Part shown: one piece after another, positions 1 through 51,859 of the stretch | Numbering within the stretch: the first letter of the stretch is position 1 | Layout: every line of letters starts with the position of its first letter | DNA from: Megalonaias nervosa | Lineage: Eukaryota; Mollusca; Bivalvia; Unionida; Unionidae | NCBI GenBank assembly: GCA_016617855.1 | Contig: JAECUM010003635.1 | Coordinates: forward strand, 1 to 64,000 | Reading direction: 5' to 3' | DNA: 64,000 nucleotides | Translations under genes and position numbers: made by a program | Notes under the pieces: generated by a model | What the model was told of the DNA's origin: nothing | Seen by the model: only the letters and a program-made list of their open reading frames with translations | Databases searched by the model: none

Positions 1-130
1 CCATAACAAACTTGTGCTAATGGATAGATACTGGACAAGATGGCACTGCATATAACCTTCAGGTCTATGACCAGCAGAGCTAAAAATATGTGACTCAAGA
101 AAAGTAATGATAATGGATCATTTTCTTTAC

Positions 131-40278
<40,148 letters not shown>

Positions 40279-40475
40279 GATGTTTACATATCTGATCACG
40301 AACATTCAAACGCTTCTGTCTTATTCAAACTTTTGTATACGTCTTTCTGACCGTTCACTATAATCAATATACATTTCCGCACTAAAAATGGAATCTGAAA
40401 CACGATTTGGATAACCTTTTGTTATAAAAACAACCATCTCAACAAATTAAAATTTAGATCTAAGCGTTGTGAAGT
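40279..40475. promoter_or_regulatory. Probable bidirectional promoter between TBCE and the tandem-SAM gene
   Basis: Only 197 bp separate the two divergent start codons, so both 5' UTRs and the core promoter(s) must fit here unless upstream non-coding exons exist. I see no convincing TATA box at a fixed distance. CpG dinucleotides are more frequent from ~40020 to ~40440 than in the AT-rich introns, as expected for an unmethylated invertebrate promoter. Call is from gene geometry, not a recognised motif. Confidence 0.6.
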
Positions 40476-40653
40476 ATGGAATTAGGCTCAACAGATCAAC
40501 GAAAGATAACGATAGTTTTGGCCATTATTTTCTTAAGTTCGCTTGTTTACTATATCAAGTCAGAAAGAGAAGTTGCTGTGACCAACAGAGAGTTAACAAC
40601 ATGGATTCATGACAACAACCTGAAGCCATACATGAAAGAATTTAATGAAGCGG
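40476..40653 (+). CDS. Tandem-SAM gene exon 1 (signal anchor and start of SAM 1)
   Basis: ATG at 40476 opens 59 codons plus one base, ending at donor gtaaat. It carries the hydrophobic anchor and the first SAM helix. Read-through gives a stop soon after the donor, supporting splicing here. Confidence 0.83.
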
Positions 40654-43600
40654 GTAAATTTTGTGAAATAGTATAATTTCTGTCTTTCCAGACGAAACAC
40701 ACCCATTACTTAAAAACAAACCAATTAAAACTCATTTATTTTAAGACTTCAAAACGTATTATAGTACAAGTCACACAGGTCATGTAGGCATTCAACACCA
40801 TTTCAGTAATGGGTGTCATTTTTAAGAATTTGATTCTGCATACCTTTAGGTGGCAAGTATTCACTTCATTTGGATTCGTATACGTCCATATTCCTTTGGA
40901 AGGTCATTATTTAGATGCCCCGAGAAGTGCATACAGCAAAATTAATTTTAAAGTTCGTAGACATTTTTGCACGAAATGAACCTAAAGGTGTGATCCATTA
41001 CAATGCGGATTGAATGTCGTGCACTGTGATGTCACAGTGAAAGCTATGCATATTGATAAACAAATTCATACTACTCTCGATTGTGATCATCCCACTCAAT
41101 GCACCCTTATTTTGACCCAAGTTTAGTACATGGCCATCATTGTTAAAGTCCATAGCAATAGATAATTTTCAACTGGAAGCTTCTTGGTGACAGTTAAGGT
41201 GCAGAGCATTCAATAATTAGGATTGAGTAGACTTTTGTTAAAGAAAATTAGTGTTAAATTTTAAAAGAACAATGTATATTTAATTTAAAATGAGTAAATA
41301 CTCATACATGACCCATGTGACTGCTACTATAAATGTAACACACTGGATGAGACTGCTATTTGTGCAGAGGGATTTAAGCACTTCAAGAAATTCTTGTGCA
41401 TAACTGATTCAATCTTCACTCACTGTACTTCTTATTCTAATCCAGATGAGCAGTGTAAGGTCTAACATTATTGTCCTTGAATCAATTTACTGTTCAGCTT
41501 TGAATTTGACTTAATTAGATTATCCATATTAACTCTTTGTCAGAAATAAACCATGAATCTATGTTTATATATATGTAGGTAGGTAGATAGCTATTAACTC
41601 TCTATCTGAAATAAACCATGAAACTATGCATTGTACTATTATTTAATATTACTGGAACTCCCAGTAAGCAGTTTACATTTTGCAGCCATTTTAAACACAG
41701 TGTTCTCCCTTTTCATAAATTTCTCACTGGGTTGAAAGACCATCAACTTTAAAGATTTACTAGTCTTTCAGAACTTGATTTACTTTTCATATCTTGTAAC
41801 ATTATGAGCTCTCTCCAATGACCAGTTACTTCAGATTTTTATTGATCTGACCATAACATTTTTAGCATTAGCAGCTGCCAGTTTTTAGTGCTTTTTGACA
41901 CACTCATTTGATTTGTCAATTAGGTATACAGTACATAGAAATTTTATTGACTATTTTCTACTCATGCATGTGCAGGTACCACTGATTTACACACTACTAT
42001 TCTGTAATATCCAGGTGTATCCAGGCCCATATTACACTGTGGATTGGGTACATGTAGACCAACAAGTTTACTCTGCCTGTTTTTTTTGTTTTCTTTCTGA
42101 CATGATTTTTGGCAGAGAACAACTGCCTAAGGCATGATTTGTGTTCGTGTATCATTGTTGCTATTGAGGTGGATTATTGGGCTGCTGGCTAGTAATTAAA
42201 TAAATTTATTTTGACTGACCTTTGTGTGCAGATGTTAAGAATGATCCCTCTTATTTATAACTTTGACATTAAATCACTTTTTTAGTATTAATCCCTGTCT
42301 GAACAGAACACCAGTGTATCCAGCAGCAGTTGACCTCATACGTGTATTTGAATTGCTGACACATGGTGTGGAAAGCAGCATCACCCCAAGGCAAGAGCAA
42401 CATATCATAACCATTGCACACATTGCATTGAGGGAGATCACACCTATTTTCACCTCTTCAACAATGTCAGGATGAATTAACAGCACAGACTCTCTCATCC
42501 TGGATTAAGTCGATTATTCGCTCTGCATATCAAGAAATAACCCCAACTCAGATGAATTTGCTATGCATTTCAGCTCATGAAGTTAGAGCAGCTGCCACAA
42601 GCATCCCCTTTGGCTGGAATTGTTCTCTAACTGATATTATCCATGCCGTGGGATGGAGATCTGAGTCCACATTCTCCAGTTTTTACCTTAGAGATCGTTC
42701 ATCCCAAAGGGCTTAGCTTGATCTGGTTGCACCTATAGCTGCAACATAACAGGCCACTTTCCCAGGTCGTTCAACAGCTTCATAAGATGTGGCTTTACAA
42801 CTTCCACTGGATTTGCAGGAGGGAACATTTTATCCCTTTCTGAAGCTGCTCATTGAAAGATGGAGTCTTCTCTAGTCGGCTTACATAGAAGCTGTCTCAC
42901 ATTCCTTAAGGGATCAGAATTCTCCCTCCACCTATTAACAATTCTTCTATTATGATTAGATAATGTATTTCAAGAAGAAACTCATTTTTCCTAGTAAAAT
43001 ATGTTTCTTAATGAATACTTACCCAATCCTAATTCACATACACCCTCCCAGCCTTCCCCCAGTTACACCCATATAGACAGCATATCTTACGCTCCAGTAG
43101 TAACTGAGATATTCACTGGTTTTGCTGCCAATCCCTATATCAAGGGAAATCACTCTGCCTGACCACCACATAGGTGGGCAGATAAAATTTTTAGCTCTTT
43201 TTAGCTAAAAGCTTAATTTGGGAGAGCTGGGTTTGCAAGGTAGTAGTATTCCTACGGTATTATGATTGGATAAGTATTCATGAAGAAACATATTTATTAG
43301 AAAAAATTAGTTTCGCTAGTAGTATTACCTTTCCTTAGTAGTGATGCCCTTTCCCTAGTAATGTAACTTTTCTTTTAGTATTGATGCCCTTTTCCGAGTG
43401 GTGTTATATTTCCTTTAGTAATGATGTCCTTTCCCTGGTAGTGTTACCTTCCCTTTAGTAGTGATGCCTTTGGTAGTGATGCCTGTGGATTTGAGTACCA
43501 GTATGAGGCCTGAGAATCGATGTATGTCCCTACCCTGACTTTTCTTTTGGAAGTGTTTATGGAGCAGACATTAAACCTTGATATACCTAATTTTGTTGTA

Positions 43601-44374
43601 TTGAAAGCATTTTATGTTAACATTCCACATCTGATGCTTTATGCAGTACCCACCACATATGTTACCTGGGCATGTTGTCTTCCTTGAATCTGTCATGTTT
43701 TCCTTCTCCTTGCTGCTCATTTCCTTATTTAGGGATTAAGTTATTCTGTGTTCTTAAATTTCAAGTTTTAAGTTTAAGATATCTCCTTTGAGCTTCTTCA
43801 TCTTCACCTCCTCCATGGAATGACCCATGCTCAATATATGGCAATATTCTGTATTGTCTTCGCCTCCTTGGATAAAACAAATCTGATGAAACTTGGATTG
43901 ATTGCAGTGGCAGAGATTTCTTATGCTAATTTTCCCAGGTTCATCTCTTTCATTTTTCTGTTCTCCATATAACATTGCTTTTTATCTCATCACTGCAGCA
44001 TTGAATATAGATCTCTCACTCGATTGTGATGTGACACCTCAAATGGGAAGAACCTTTCCAAAAATGGTTGTGAAAATGTTGTAAAATCATTATAAATTTT
44101 CTCTGGGAGTAAGTAAAAGCCAGTTTTCTGCTTCATCAAATATACACAATGCAATTTGTCCTGTTTTTTCATCCATCCTAGTCTCCTGAGCAGAATGGTA
44201 ATGTAATGATTTGTCTTCCCAAAGCCATTTGATTAAAAATATGGTAACCATTCCAATTAAGCTGAAAAGTCAGGAACAGTCAGCTACCTGGATTCTCCAC
44301 CACATCAGTCTTCAGAGAACTGTTTCAAAACTCCATTTTCTTTTCTAACTTGAGCCCTCACTCAATGTTCGTTC

Positions 44375-44421
<47 letters not shown>

Positions 44422-44584
44422 CAGAATATGTCAGACTAACTGTATCATTGCAGGGCAGGTCCTATAGAACAACCCAGTATATAAATGCTGGCCAAGCATA
44501 TTAGCAAAATCATGACTCACATTCTCAACACTGTCAAATAAATATCCCATGTATTATCTTTTAAAGGATCATGTCGGCAGTGGT

Positions 44585-44656
<72 letters not shown>

Positions 44657-47600
44657 CATGTATCCATCAGGCCAACACATTTCTTGTAAATGCAATAACA
44701 TTAATACCATTCATGATACAGTGGTCAAACTTGGCATGTGTCTTCTCTATAGTTGTTTATATGCACTGAGGTTTCCTAAGTTAAAGGTGTAAAGAATAGT
44801 CCTGATGCAGCCTCAGCTAAGATGGTCTTAGACATTTTAAATGAGTGCAGTTTATATTAAAATAAATTGAACTTAGCATTTTAAGGAATTTACCCTTTTT
44901 TGGCATCGTTTCAAGTTCATTTTTACGGATACCTAAACTTGGTTGGCACAGTATAGCCATGACTGTGTTGATTGATGATGATGTGCTGTTTTAAACCACA
45001 CACACCCTCACACCCACACACACACTGCTCATTATGCTTTTATTTTCATTTTGGTGCAGTTGTCAAATATCATTATGTAACATGTTGCACATTGTTGACC
45101 TTAGAGACTCTGGGGTTTGTAGGGAGGGGGTCCTTGCAGTAAAAAAACGTGTCATCACCTGGACGGTTTTCTTTGAGGCTATTTGTGCATGCAATTTTGA
45201 TATTTTGCATAATGTGAGAATTTGCATTAAAATGCACATATTTTTCTGTATGGCTATATGAAAAGAACACAAAAGGAGTCAGGAGGCATAGCTTGTCCAG
45301 TTTTTGAAAGAATCACTTTTGTTCTCAAAGAATGCTAATTTCCCGTTTAATTTAATATAGAAAGACAGTATGTGTATCTCAGTTAAAGGCATAGACAACT
45401 GTACAAAAATAGCAAAATCTTTGTCATGCATCAGTCTGAAATGTTGCTGTATGCTGTTGCTGGAATCATCAAATGTCAGTTCTTTCACACTGCAGTTAAT
45501 TCAGCTTAATCAAATTTTGCAGTTGAAAGGTCCTACTTTGTCCTATTGCCTACCACTAATGTACTGTAATTTCAGGGTTGAATTAGTCACAAAGGGTAAT
45601 TGGTTTTTTAGGGTAGAAACTTAGAGTAATTTTCTTGAATGGAAAACTACACATTGCTGTTGTTTTTTTTCTGGCATATTGGTAATTCAAATGATTGAAA
45701 ATGTTGATGATTTTAATTGGGCCAAATTTGGCAAGTGCTTGGAAATTCTAATTCCAGGACACATCTTGATGGTATTAGATACTGTACATTTGCATTAATC
45801 TGTGCTTTTGATTTGTAGAATGCAAGAGCTTAAATGACGTCTTACACCTAGATGTGACCAAATCTCCAAACTTCAAGGATGTACCTATGCAGAAAAAGAA
45901 AGAGATCCAACAGCTTGTCAACAAAGAAAAAAGAAAAATAGCACTACAGATATGGCTTCAAACGTGGAGCATTCCAGACATGTATTTTTCCAGGTGTGAC
46001 TCAGTCTTCTGATTTTTATTTGCAATATCTTGGCAAGCTCAAATTCAAAAAGACAAGGCTGGATCAGTTCAGTAATTAACAAAAGATGTTACAGTGTTCT
46101 AAAAATAATGACTAAAGGGTTATTATTTGTAAAAGTAAATGGTTTTGCCAGCCAATATTGAGAACACTGGAGATGTCCAGCAACTTGCATTTCATATTCA
46201 TTTCTCTTTTTCTCTGTGACAGAAAATACAGAATATACATCTGCCACTGAGGGTTAAACCCAGAACCTTGTCTGCCAAATTCAGGCAAATAAACCACTAT
46301 AGACTAATAGGTTCAAACCATATAGGCTAGTCAGTTAAGTGGTTTTATAAACCAGATTTGTTTTAATTATTACTATGAAAATCAACCACGAATTCCAACA
46401 AGATGCATCACACACATGGGGTGGGGGAATGCTTATGAACTTAGTAATGAGATTCCATAAACTAACTGGGAGAAAGCACAGACTTAGGCTCAAATCCAGG
46501 ACATATTGAACCAATGTCAGGAATGCAAACCATTTAATAAAAAAAAATCTAGACAGCAAATGCTCTTACATCCCCTGACCACCACTGCAGATGGATTAAA
46601 CTTCAAAAATTCCAATATAACCAACATATATTTCATATTTGTAACAGTTTCTACTATTCTGATAATCATAAAAGTCATTTGGTTTTAAATTGGGTTTATT
46701 ACTGAGTAAAGTATAAACCTCAACAGGCAGTGTCTAGGTTGTCCAGACAATGTTGCCTGCACAGGCAAAAAAGCCCAACTGTTTGATAAAACCCATTTAG
46801 TTTTATTGTCATGCCTGTTTTGGCATAGATCAGACATACTGTATGTACATGCTTAGAAGTTGGGTCCAACTACAAACAAAATAGATCTAGATCTCTCATC
46901 ATGTAATGCACCACCTGATTAGGGTCTAGATTGTTTGTTATATCAGTTACCCCTAACAAACTGCAAGTCCCAGATCTGCTGGCTCATTCTGTGATGGCAG
47001 ATCTGGGACCTTGCAGTTTGCAGTTTGAAGCTGGATCCTGCTAATAAGTGAGTACAGACAGTACGTATGACTCCTTCTAACAGTGTTGTCGGCATTAATA
47101 GTAGTTAAAGTTTTGATTAAAGATTTTGTTTGTTCATAAGTCCCAAACCCTAGGAGAGGAAGTTGTCATGCATTTGCCTTTTAAGGTCAGTGTACTCTAT
47201 GAAACCTCTGACCTTCAGGCAACGTTAATGTCATTGTAAATCTTGGTTAAGTGTTTGGTAAAGTTTATCATCATAAGTCTCCAAACCTTGGCAGTATAGC
47301 AATCACATTTTGACTTTAGAATCAGTAAGCACTTCCCTTTCAAATTCATCTACTCCTGCCTTCCCATTTATCCTCAGGAACGATCAAGGTCTTTCAAAAA
47401 TCTCCATTAAGTATTTGGTTAAAGTTTTTTTGTATGGTCATAACTTTTTCTTTCCAGTAATTATTAGAAAAAGATTCGTTAACATTTATGCTAAAGTTGT
47501 TCTTATATGTTTTTAAATCCCTTCCCTTGAAGGGACAGGTATCATTCATGGACAGCAGAATGAGGAGCTCTGTCCTAAAATTTGAATTCATCCCTACCTC

Positions 47601-48258
47601 CTTCTGATCCTCAGTTTATCTGCATTAAATTATGCCAAATCAGAATCAAAATGCACCAACAATTTTAATAGGAAAATGTATTGAATACACTTTCAGAACA
47701 CTTGTTACACCTTGTGGTCTTTTAACAGTAGCACCCTTCTACTCACTGTAACTAATGCTGCAATGCATACAGTTCAAGTTGCTATAGAAGCTTGCCAATC
47801 AAATGTAAAGTTTTGCTATTGCTTGAACTGTCATTTACTTTGATAATCAATCTCCATTTGTAAATTGGTGATGTCTGAGGAACAATAAACCAATTACAAG
47901 TTTCTCTTAAGACAAAGTTGCTCACTTTTGGAGCTGACATCAGGCTATATATATGTTTCAGACAGGAACTGCCTTTGAATTTCTTGGGGGGTTTTTTTTC
48001 TGTTTTTCTTCAGGTTATTGGACCACAAGGTTGAGTCTCTGGAGCATCTTCAGCATATTTCAGATGAACTCCTGGAAATGTTGACTGTGGGAGATTATTC
48101 CTTTTCTGATTATCAGCGGATAAAGAAGGCAATCAGGAGTCTACAGGGAGAAGGGAATGATTGGCATTTGCTGGAAAATGAGCTCTTGAGTCACAGAAAA
48201 AGAGTCAGAGAAGTTGAACCAGTCACACAGAGTCTTCTTGTTGCCGTTGTAAAGATTG
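40476..48258 (+). CDS. Membrane-anchored protein with two tandem SAM-like domains, 5' part, function unknown
   Basis: Three exons join with matching phase and GT-AG sites: 40476-40653, 45819-45993 and 48014-48258 (199 codons plus one base). Residues ~10-27 are one hydrophobic helix (ITIVLAIIFLSSLVYYI) preceded by charged residues and with no cleavage site visible, suggesting a signal anchor. Two alpha-helical segments follow, each with the W-x-x-x-x-x-L/I-x-x-Y layout of a SAM domain: ~43-98 (TTWIHDNNLKPYMKEF, then KKKEIQQLV) and ~100-165 (LQIWLQTWSIPDMYFSRLLD, then YQRIKKAIRSL). A charged region with KRVREVE comes next. SAM domains usually mediate oligomerisation. I recognise no named orthologue. 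Exon 3 ends in phase 1 before a good donor, so the gene continues right; candidates are listed separately. It starts head to head with TBCE. Confidence 0.82.
40654..42279. other. Tandem-SAM gene intron 1, left part, nothing recognised
   Basis: AT-rich. Nothing coding is supported. Confidence 0.6.
42280..43315 (+). mobile_element. DIRS-like (tyrosine recombinase) retrotransposon relic 2
   Basis: An open stretch at 42473-42718 encodes the C-terminal recombinase: SAHEVRAAATSIPFGWNCSL, then TDIIHAVGWRSESTFSSFYL and RD, including the H-x-x-R and catalytic Tyr region. A frameshift or stop separates it from upstream recombinase-like sequence. The 3' end holds an ~85 bp imperfect palindrome at 42952-43036 (arms ATTATGATTAGATAATG / ATACTTACCCAATCCTAAT) and a further copy of one arm at 43256-43312, like the split terminal repeats of DIRS elements. 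Confidence 0.72.
43313..43490. repeat. ~27/54 bp diverged tandem repeat
   Basis: Repeated TTTAGTAGTGATGCCCTTTC and CCTAGTAGTGTTACCTTTC-type units, directly after the DIRS-like relic 2 terminus. Confidence 0.75.
44373..44418. repeat. (CT)n microsatellite
   Basis: Pure CT repeat in intron 1 of the tandem-SAM gene. Confidence 0.97.
44589..44653. repeat. (TA)n microsatellite
   Basis: Pure TA repeat in intron 1 of the tandem-SAM gene. Confidence 0.98.
45819..45993 (+). CDS. Tandem-SAM gene exon 2 (rest of SAM 1, start of SAM 2)
   Basis: Acceptor gatttgtag, donor gtgtga, 175 nt, phase 1 to phase 2. Encodes CKSLNDVLHLDVTKSP, a lysine-rich helix and then LQIWLQTWSIPDMYFS. Joined to exon 1 it completes a SAM-like fold across the junction. 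Confidence 0.83.
46837..47063. mobile_element. Hairpin MITE, family C, copy 2
   Basis: Begins TACTGTATGTACATGCTT and ends with the inverted ...GTGAGTACAGACAGTA, with inner GTTGGGTCCAACTAC and GATCTGGGACCTTGCAGTTT. 227 bp. Non-coding. Confidence 0.66.
48014..48258 (+). CDS. Tandem-SAM gene exon 3 (rest of SAM 2 and charged linker)
   Basis: Acceptor tttttcttcag, donor gtgagt, 245 nt, phase 2 to phase 1. Encodes LLDHKVESLEHLQHISDELL, then SDYQRIKKAIRSL and a charged helix. The codon pattern and the open frame of this length support a real exon. Confidence 0.85.
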
Positions 48259-48891
48259 GTGAGTCTCAAAGTGATAAAAATAGACTAGTTTATGTGAACA
48301 ACATTAAAATCTAATCTATGATATTTCACATGCGTAACAGATTCTACAGCAGCTCATTAATGGTGTTATGCAGTCCCTGAAGTGGAGGTAAATAGAGAAT
48401 TCAGAGGAAACCACTAACCATGATGTGGTGACCATATACATTTTTACATGTTGGAGTCAGGTATCAAGCATTGGATCACAGAGGTGCAAAGGGAGCACAT
48501 TAACATTATGTTTTCCAGGTAGACAGGCTGAGATTTATGGCTGTTACAACAGTCCTTAGAATAACGAATTGCCTCTTTAACACCAGTATAATCCATATGT
48601 AGGGAAATTTCCATATTGTTAAATCTAGCTTGGCACTAGAATTTGCCCCTAAAAACTAATGATTCATTTGAGTATCTAGGTCTGCACTGTCGAATTTTCA
48701 ATTCCATACCTTGCTATTATTGAATATTAGTCGTCAACAATTATATTACTAGTATTTTCAATGATAAGTCCTTTGTTTTTCTAATATTTTCTCCACAAAC
48801 TGACAAGTGTTTGTTTCATAAATTTTGAATTTCTTTATGTTTTTTTTGGTAAGAAATATAGTCCCTTACAGTATTTGTACATCCTCAGAAA

Positions 48892-49416
48892 TGTTATACT
48901 AGTAGATATCAGTGACTTTGAGACAAAAATATGTTATATTAGTAGATATTAGTGACATTGAGGCAAAAATGTTATATTAGTAGATATCAGTGACTTTGAA
49001 GCAAAAATATTTTGTACTAGTAGACATTAGTAACTTTGAGGCAAAATTATGTTATACTAGTAGATGTTATTGTGTGTGATTTGGATTTTTAACATATCTT
49101 TAAAAAAATTTCAGTCATATCGCTACAATGTCTGCAGTGTGGCAGTTTATAGTGATGTCTAGCCCTGGGGCATCATGCTGCAGACTTGTAGCATCATGCC
49201 CCATCCAGTCACATTATTCAGACACCAGGCCGACCAGTCCTAACACTAACCTTTTAATACTGAGCACCAAGCGAGGCAGCTGCTAGTACCATTTTTATAA
49301 GTCATTGATATGACTCGGTCAGGGTTCAAACCCATGACCTCCCACATCCGTGGCAGATGCTCCAACCACTAGGCCTCCAGAGCGTAGATATCAGTAACTT
49401 TGAGGCAAAAATCTAA
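48892..49416. repeat. ~39 bp minisatellite split by a SINE
   Basis: Units containing GTTATACTAGTAGATATCAG + TGACTTTGAGGCAAAAAT run from 48892 to 49070, are interrupted by the family B SINE, and resume at 49384-49416. Confidence 0.85.
49071..49385 (-). mobile_element. tRNA-headed SINE, family B, copy 3, inserted in a 39 bp minisatellite
   Basis: Matches family B along its length. It interrupts the fifth unit of the 39 bp tandem repeat at 48892-49070; the repeat resumes at 49384. Flanking gtagatgtta / gtagatatca are either a diverged target duplication or repeat-unit sequence. Confidence 0.82.
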
Positions 49417-50032
49417 AGACAACAACATAAGCCTCAAATTTTTATTGCCAAATGTTTCCTTCATTAAAATGAATCACCATCAAAAACTTTTTGTTACCTT
49501 GGACAGTTTTTGGCAATGACTGGTGTCAAGATTGCTAAATATTCTCAAATTGTTTTAATTGGAAAATTTTCATACTTAATTTTCACAATTTAGCATTTTT
49601 TCAGTTATGTTTTTTCAGTTCCCACAAAGTTAAATTGTGACCAGGTTATGAAAATTGTGTATATTAAAGCATTTAAACATTTGCTCATATATGGTAAAAA
49701 TAAAAACAAATTCAAGTGCACGAGGTCTTATAGAGGTCTCATCTGTCAGAGTGAAAATATATGATTATAAAACTGATGAAACTCTTTGTAAAGAGACTAG
49801 TTTTATCCAGACTGATTTGTTTCGGACTCTACAGATCTCTTTCTCAGAGATCAAAAACACAAATTAACAGCATGCACAGAATCTCAGTATGAGTGCATGA
49901 CAACAGCTTGGAGCACTGTACTTTTAATGGACAGAATGGAGAAATTTGAATTGAATCTGTTCGAAATGGAAGGAAGGTACAGTGGTTTCACTGAGAGCTT
50001 TCATCAATATGCCAGTCAGTTTGAATGGAAGG

Positions 50033-50794
50033 TGTTATGTATTGTGTGATTGACTTTTGTCCATAATTGATGGTAGGAGTTGGGGCCTACCTGACTAAGG
50101 TTTTTCTTATAAACAGCATATCACATAATTAAAATTTGTCTATGATTGTAGATTATTTATTAAGACAATTATCACTTGTGGGTAAACATTTTTACATGGT
50201 CTTTTGACCTTGGAAATTTCTAGAAGTGATTTTGTTTGTGAATTTGATGGGAAAATGACCCTCACTCTGGTTATGTTATTGTGTCTTAGTTTTTTTATAC
50301 AAAGATAGTGATAAACAGAATTTTTCATTCCTATCTTAAGTTAACATCCAAAGTGGAATCAGTCTTTTAGTTGTGTTCAGTTTAATTTGAGAGGATTTAT
50401 TTATTTAAATTACTCTCTGGAATTACAAAGTGCTCAATAATACTTTGAGACTAAATCAGAATGTTGGAATTGTGAATTTATTTAGAGACATTTTGGATGA
50501 CATCATTGTGATACATCAAGAGTGTTATCATATCAACACTTCCAGGCTATTGGTAAATCAGCACTTTCAAGATTGGAATTCATTTGGAACTCCACTGGAA
50601 TTCATTTTCAATACCCTATCCATTTGGACTTGTGATAAACTTATGGACTGTTTGGGATTTAATTCACAATGCTGCAAGTTCTTTTTAAATGTTCACTTTG
50701 TATTCTAGGGAAATAAATTATTTGTTGAATTTTATTAAACTTGTTGGTTTTTACTCTTTTCTGTTACTTAGTTTAAGACCATAGATTCGTAACA
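50033..50794. mobile_element. Solo LTR, 762 bp, related to the one at 12199-13113
   Basis: Starts TGTTATGT and ends CGTAACA, with a 3' ~90 bp (CTAGGGAAATAAATTAT, then ACTCTTTTCTGTTAC) shared with the LTR at 12199-13113. Flanks gaagg/aaagg agree at 4 of 5 bases. Neighbouring sequence on both sides contains a similar GGAAG..GTGGTTTCAC segment, suggesting a local duplication older than the insertion. Confidence 0.62.
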
Positions 50795-51835
50795 AAAGGA
50801 AGCTGGAGTGGTTTCACCAAGAACTTTCATTTTGTTAGTCTATTAGTATAATCAGTGGTCTTGACCATTATACTGTTTTGTAGTCTGTGCTGTTATGAAA
50901 ACAGGGATTTATGTACTAAGGAAATTTGTGGCATTATTTGTGGAATGTGGCAAGGTATATGGCTAAAGATCAATAGTTTTTTTGACAAAATATTCAGTGC
51001 ATGCATGGGAGAATTACAACCCCTATAATCTTTTAGATTAATGATATTTTTTTTAAGATCTAACAGAAGTTTTGGTTATGGCTTTTTAACTGTTCATGTT
51101 GCCTGCATTTACTTCTCTTGCTTAAAGTCATCAGATTTGAGTGTTGTTAAGTTTCCTTTTCTTCCCTGTTTGCAAGGCTCCAGTCTGGATTGTGGTCTTT
51201 ACCAGTTAACATAATGTCCTTTCATGCTTTTGTGAGCCAGTCTAATCTTTTCAGATTCATTTTACATGCTGGATTGAACAGACTCTGCATACCATGAGAC
51301 AGATGACATTTTCTATATTACGAGGGTTTGTGTTACTGTTAAGTTTTGTGCTCATTATTATGCTGGAAAGAAATTTGTCTAGACCATGCCATGTATTTCT
51401 TTTGTCAAAAAGCAAACAATACATAGAACATATAGTTTGTGTTTTCATTTGCTTAACTGTACTTCCTTAACATAAGATCCATCTAATAAATTATCCAGAT
51501 TATCATAGAACAGTATGTTATTTTTCATGTTCCAGATGATTTGTGTCGCACCAAAATAAAAACACATTTATGCTGAAATAACAGTTACCAAATGTTTGAA
51601 ATAATGTGTGTTTGTCAAATGCAGAATTGACTCAGGATATAGATGATCTTGAGTAAGATACCCATTACATTTGAGTGTACGGAACTGCACAAAATTTTTC
51701 TAGTGATAACATTTGCTGTAATGTGTGTAATGGGGTTTTGTTTGTTCATGACTTTTTTTTTTATTACACCAGTAATAATATGGAGCATAATATATTAAGA
51801 TGATTTCTTTCCATCTGTTACCAATTTCATTTCAG

Positions 51836-51844
51836 CACAACAAG
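51836..51844 (+). CDS. Candidate 9-nt microexon of the tandem-SAM gene
   Basis: Acceptor ccaatttcatttcag, nine bases, then an ideal donor AAG|gtaagt. Nine bases keep phase 1 and would insert Ala-Gln-Gln after exon 3. Splice signals are strong, but an exon this short can arise by chance in 16 kb; no protein homology supports it. Confidence 0.22.
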
Positions 51845-51859
51845 GTAAGTTTTCCACAA

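Larger units (their letters stand above)
44654..48013. other. Tandem-SAM gene introns around exon 2, otherwise unassigned
   Basis: Outside exon 2 (45819-45993) and MITE copy 2 this is AT-rich intron. ORFs at 45034-45624 lack splice context and are not called. Confidence 0.6.

Noticed and set aside
49655..49867. 70-codon plus-strand ORF with a moderately protein-like composition.
   Set aside because: No acceptor or donor in phase with the tandem-SAM gene and no family resemblance.
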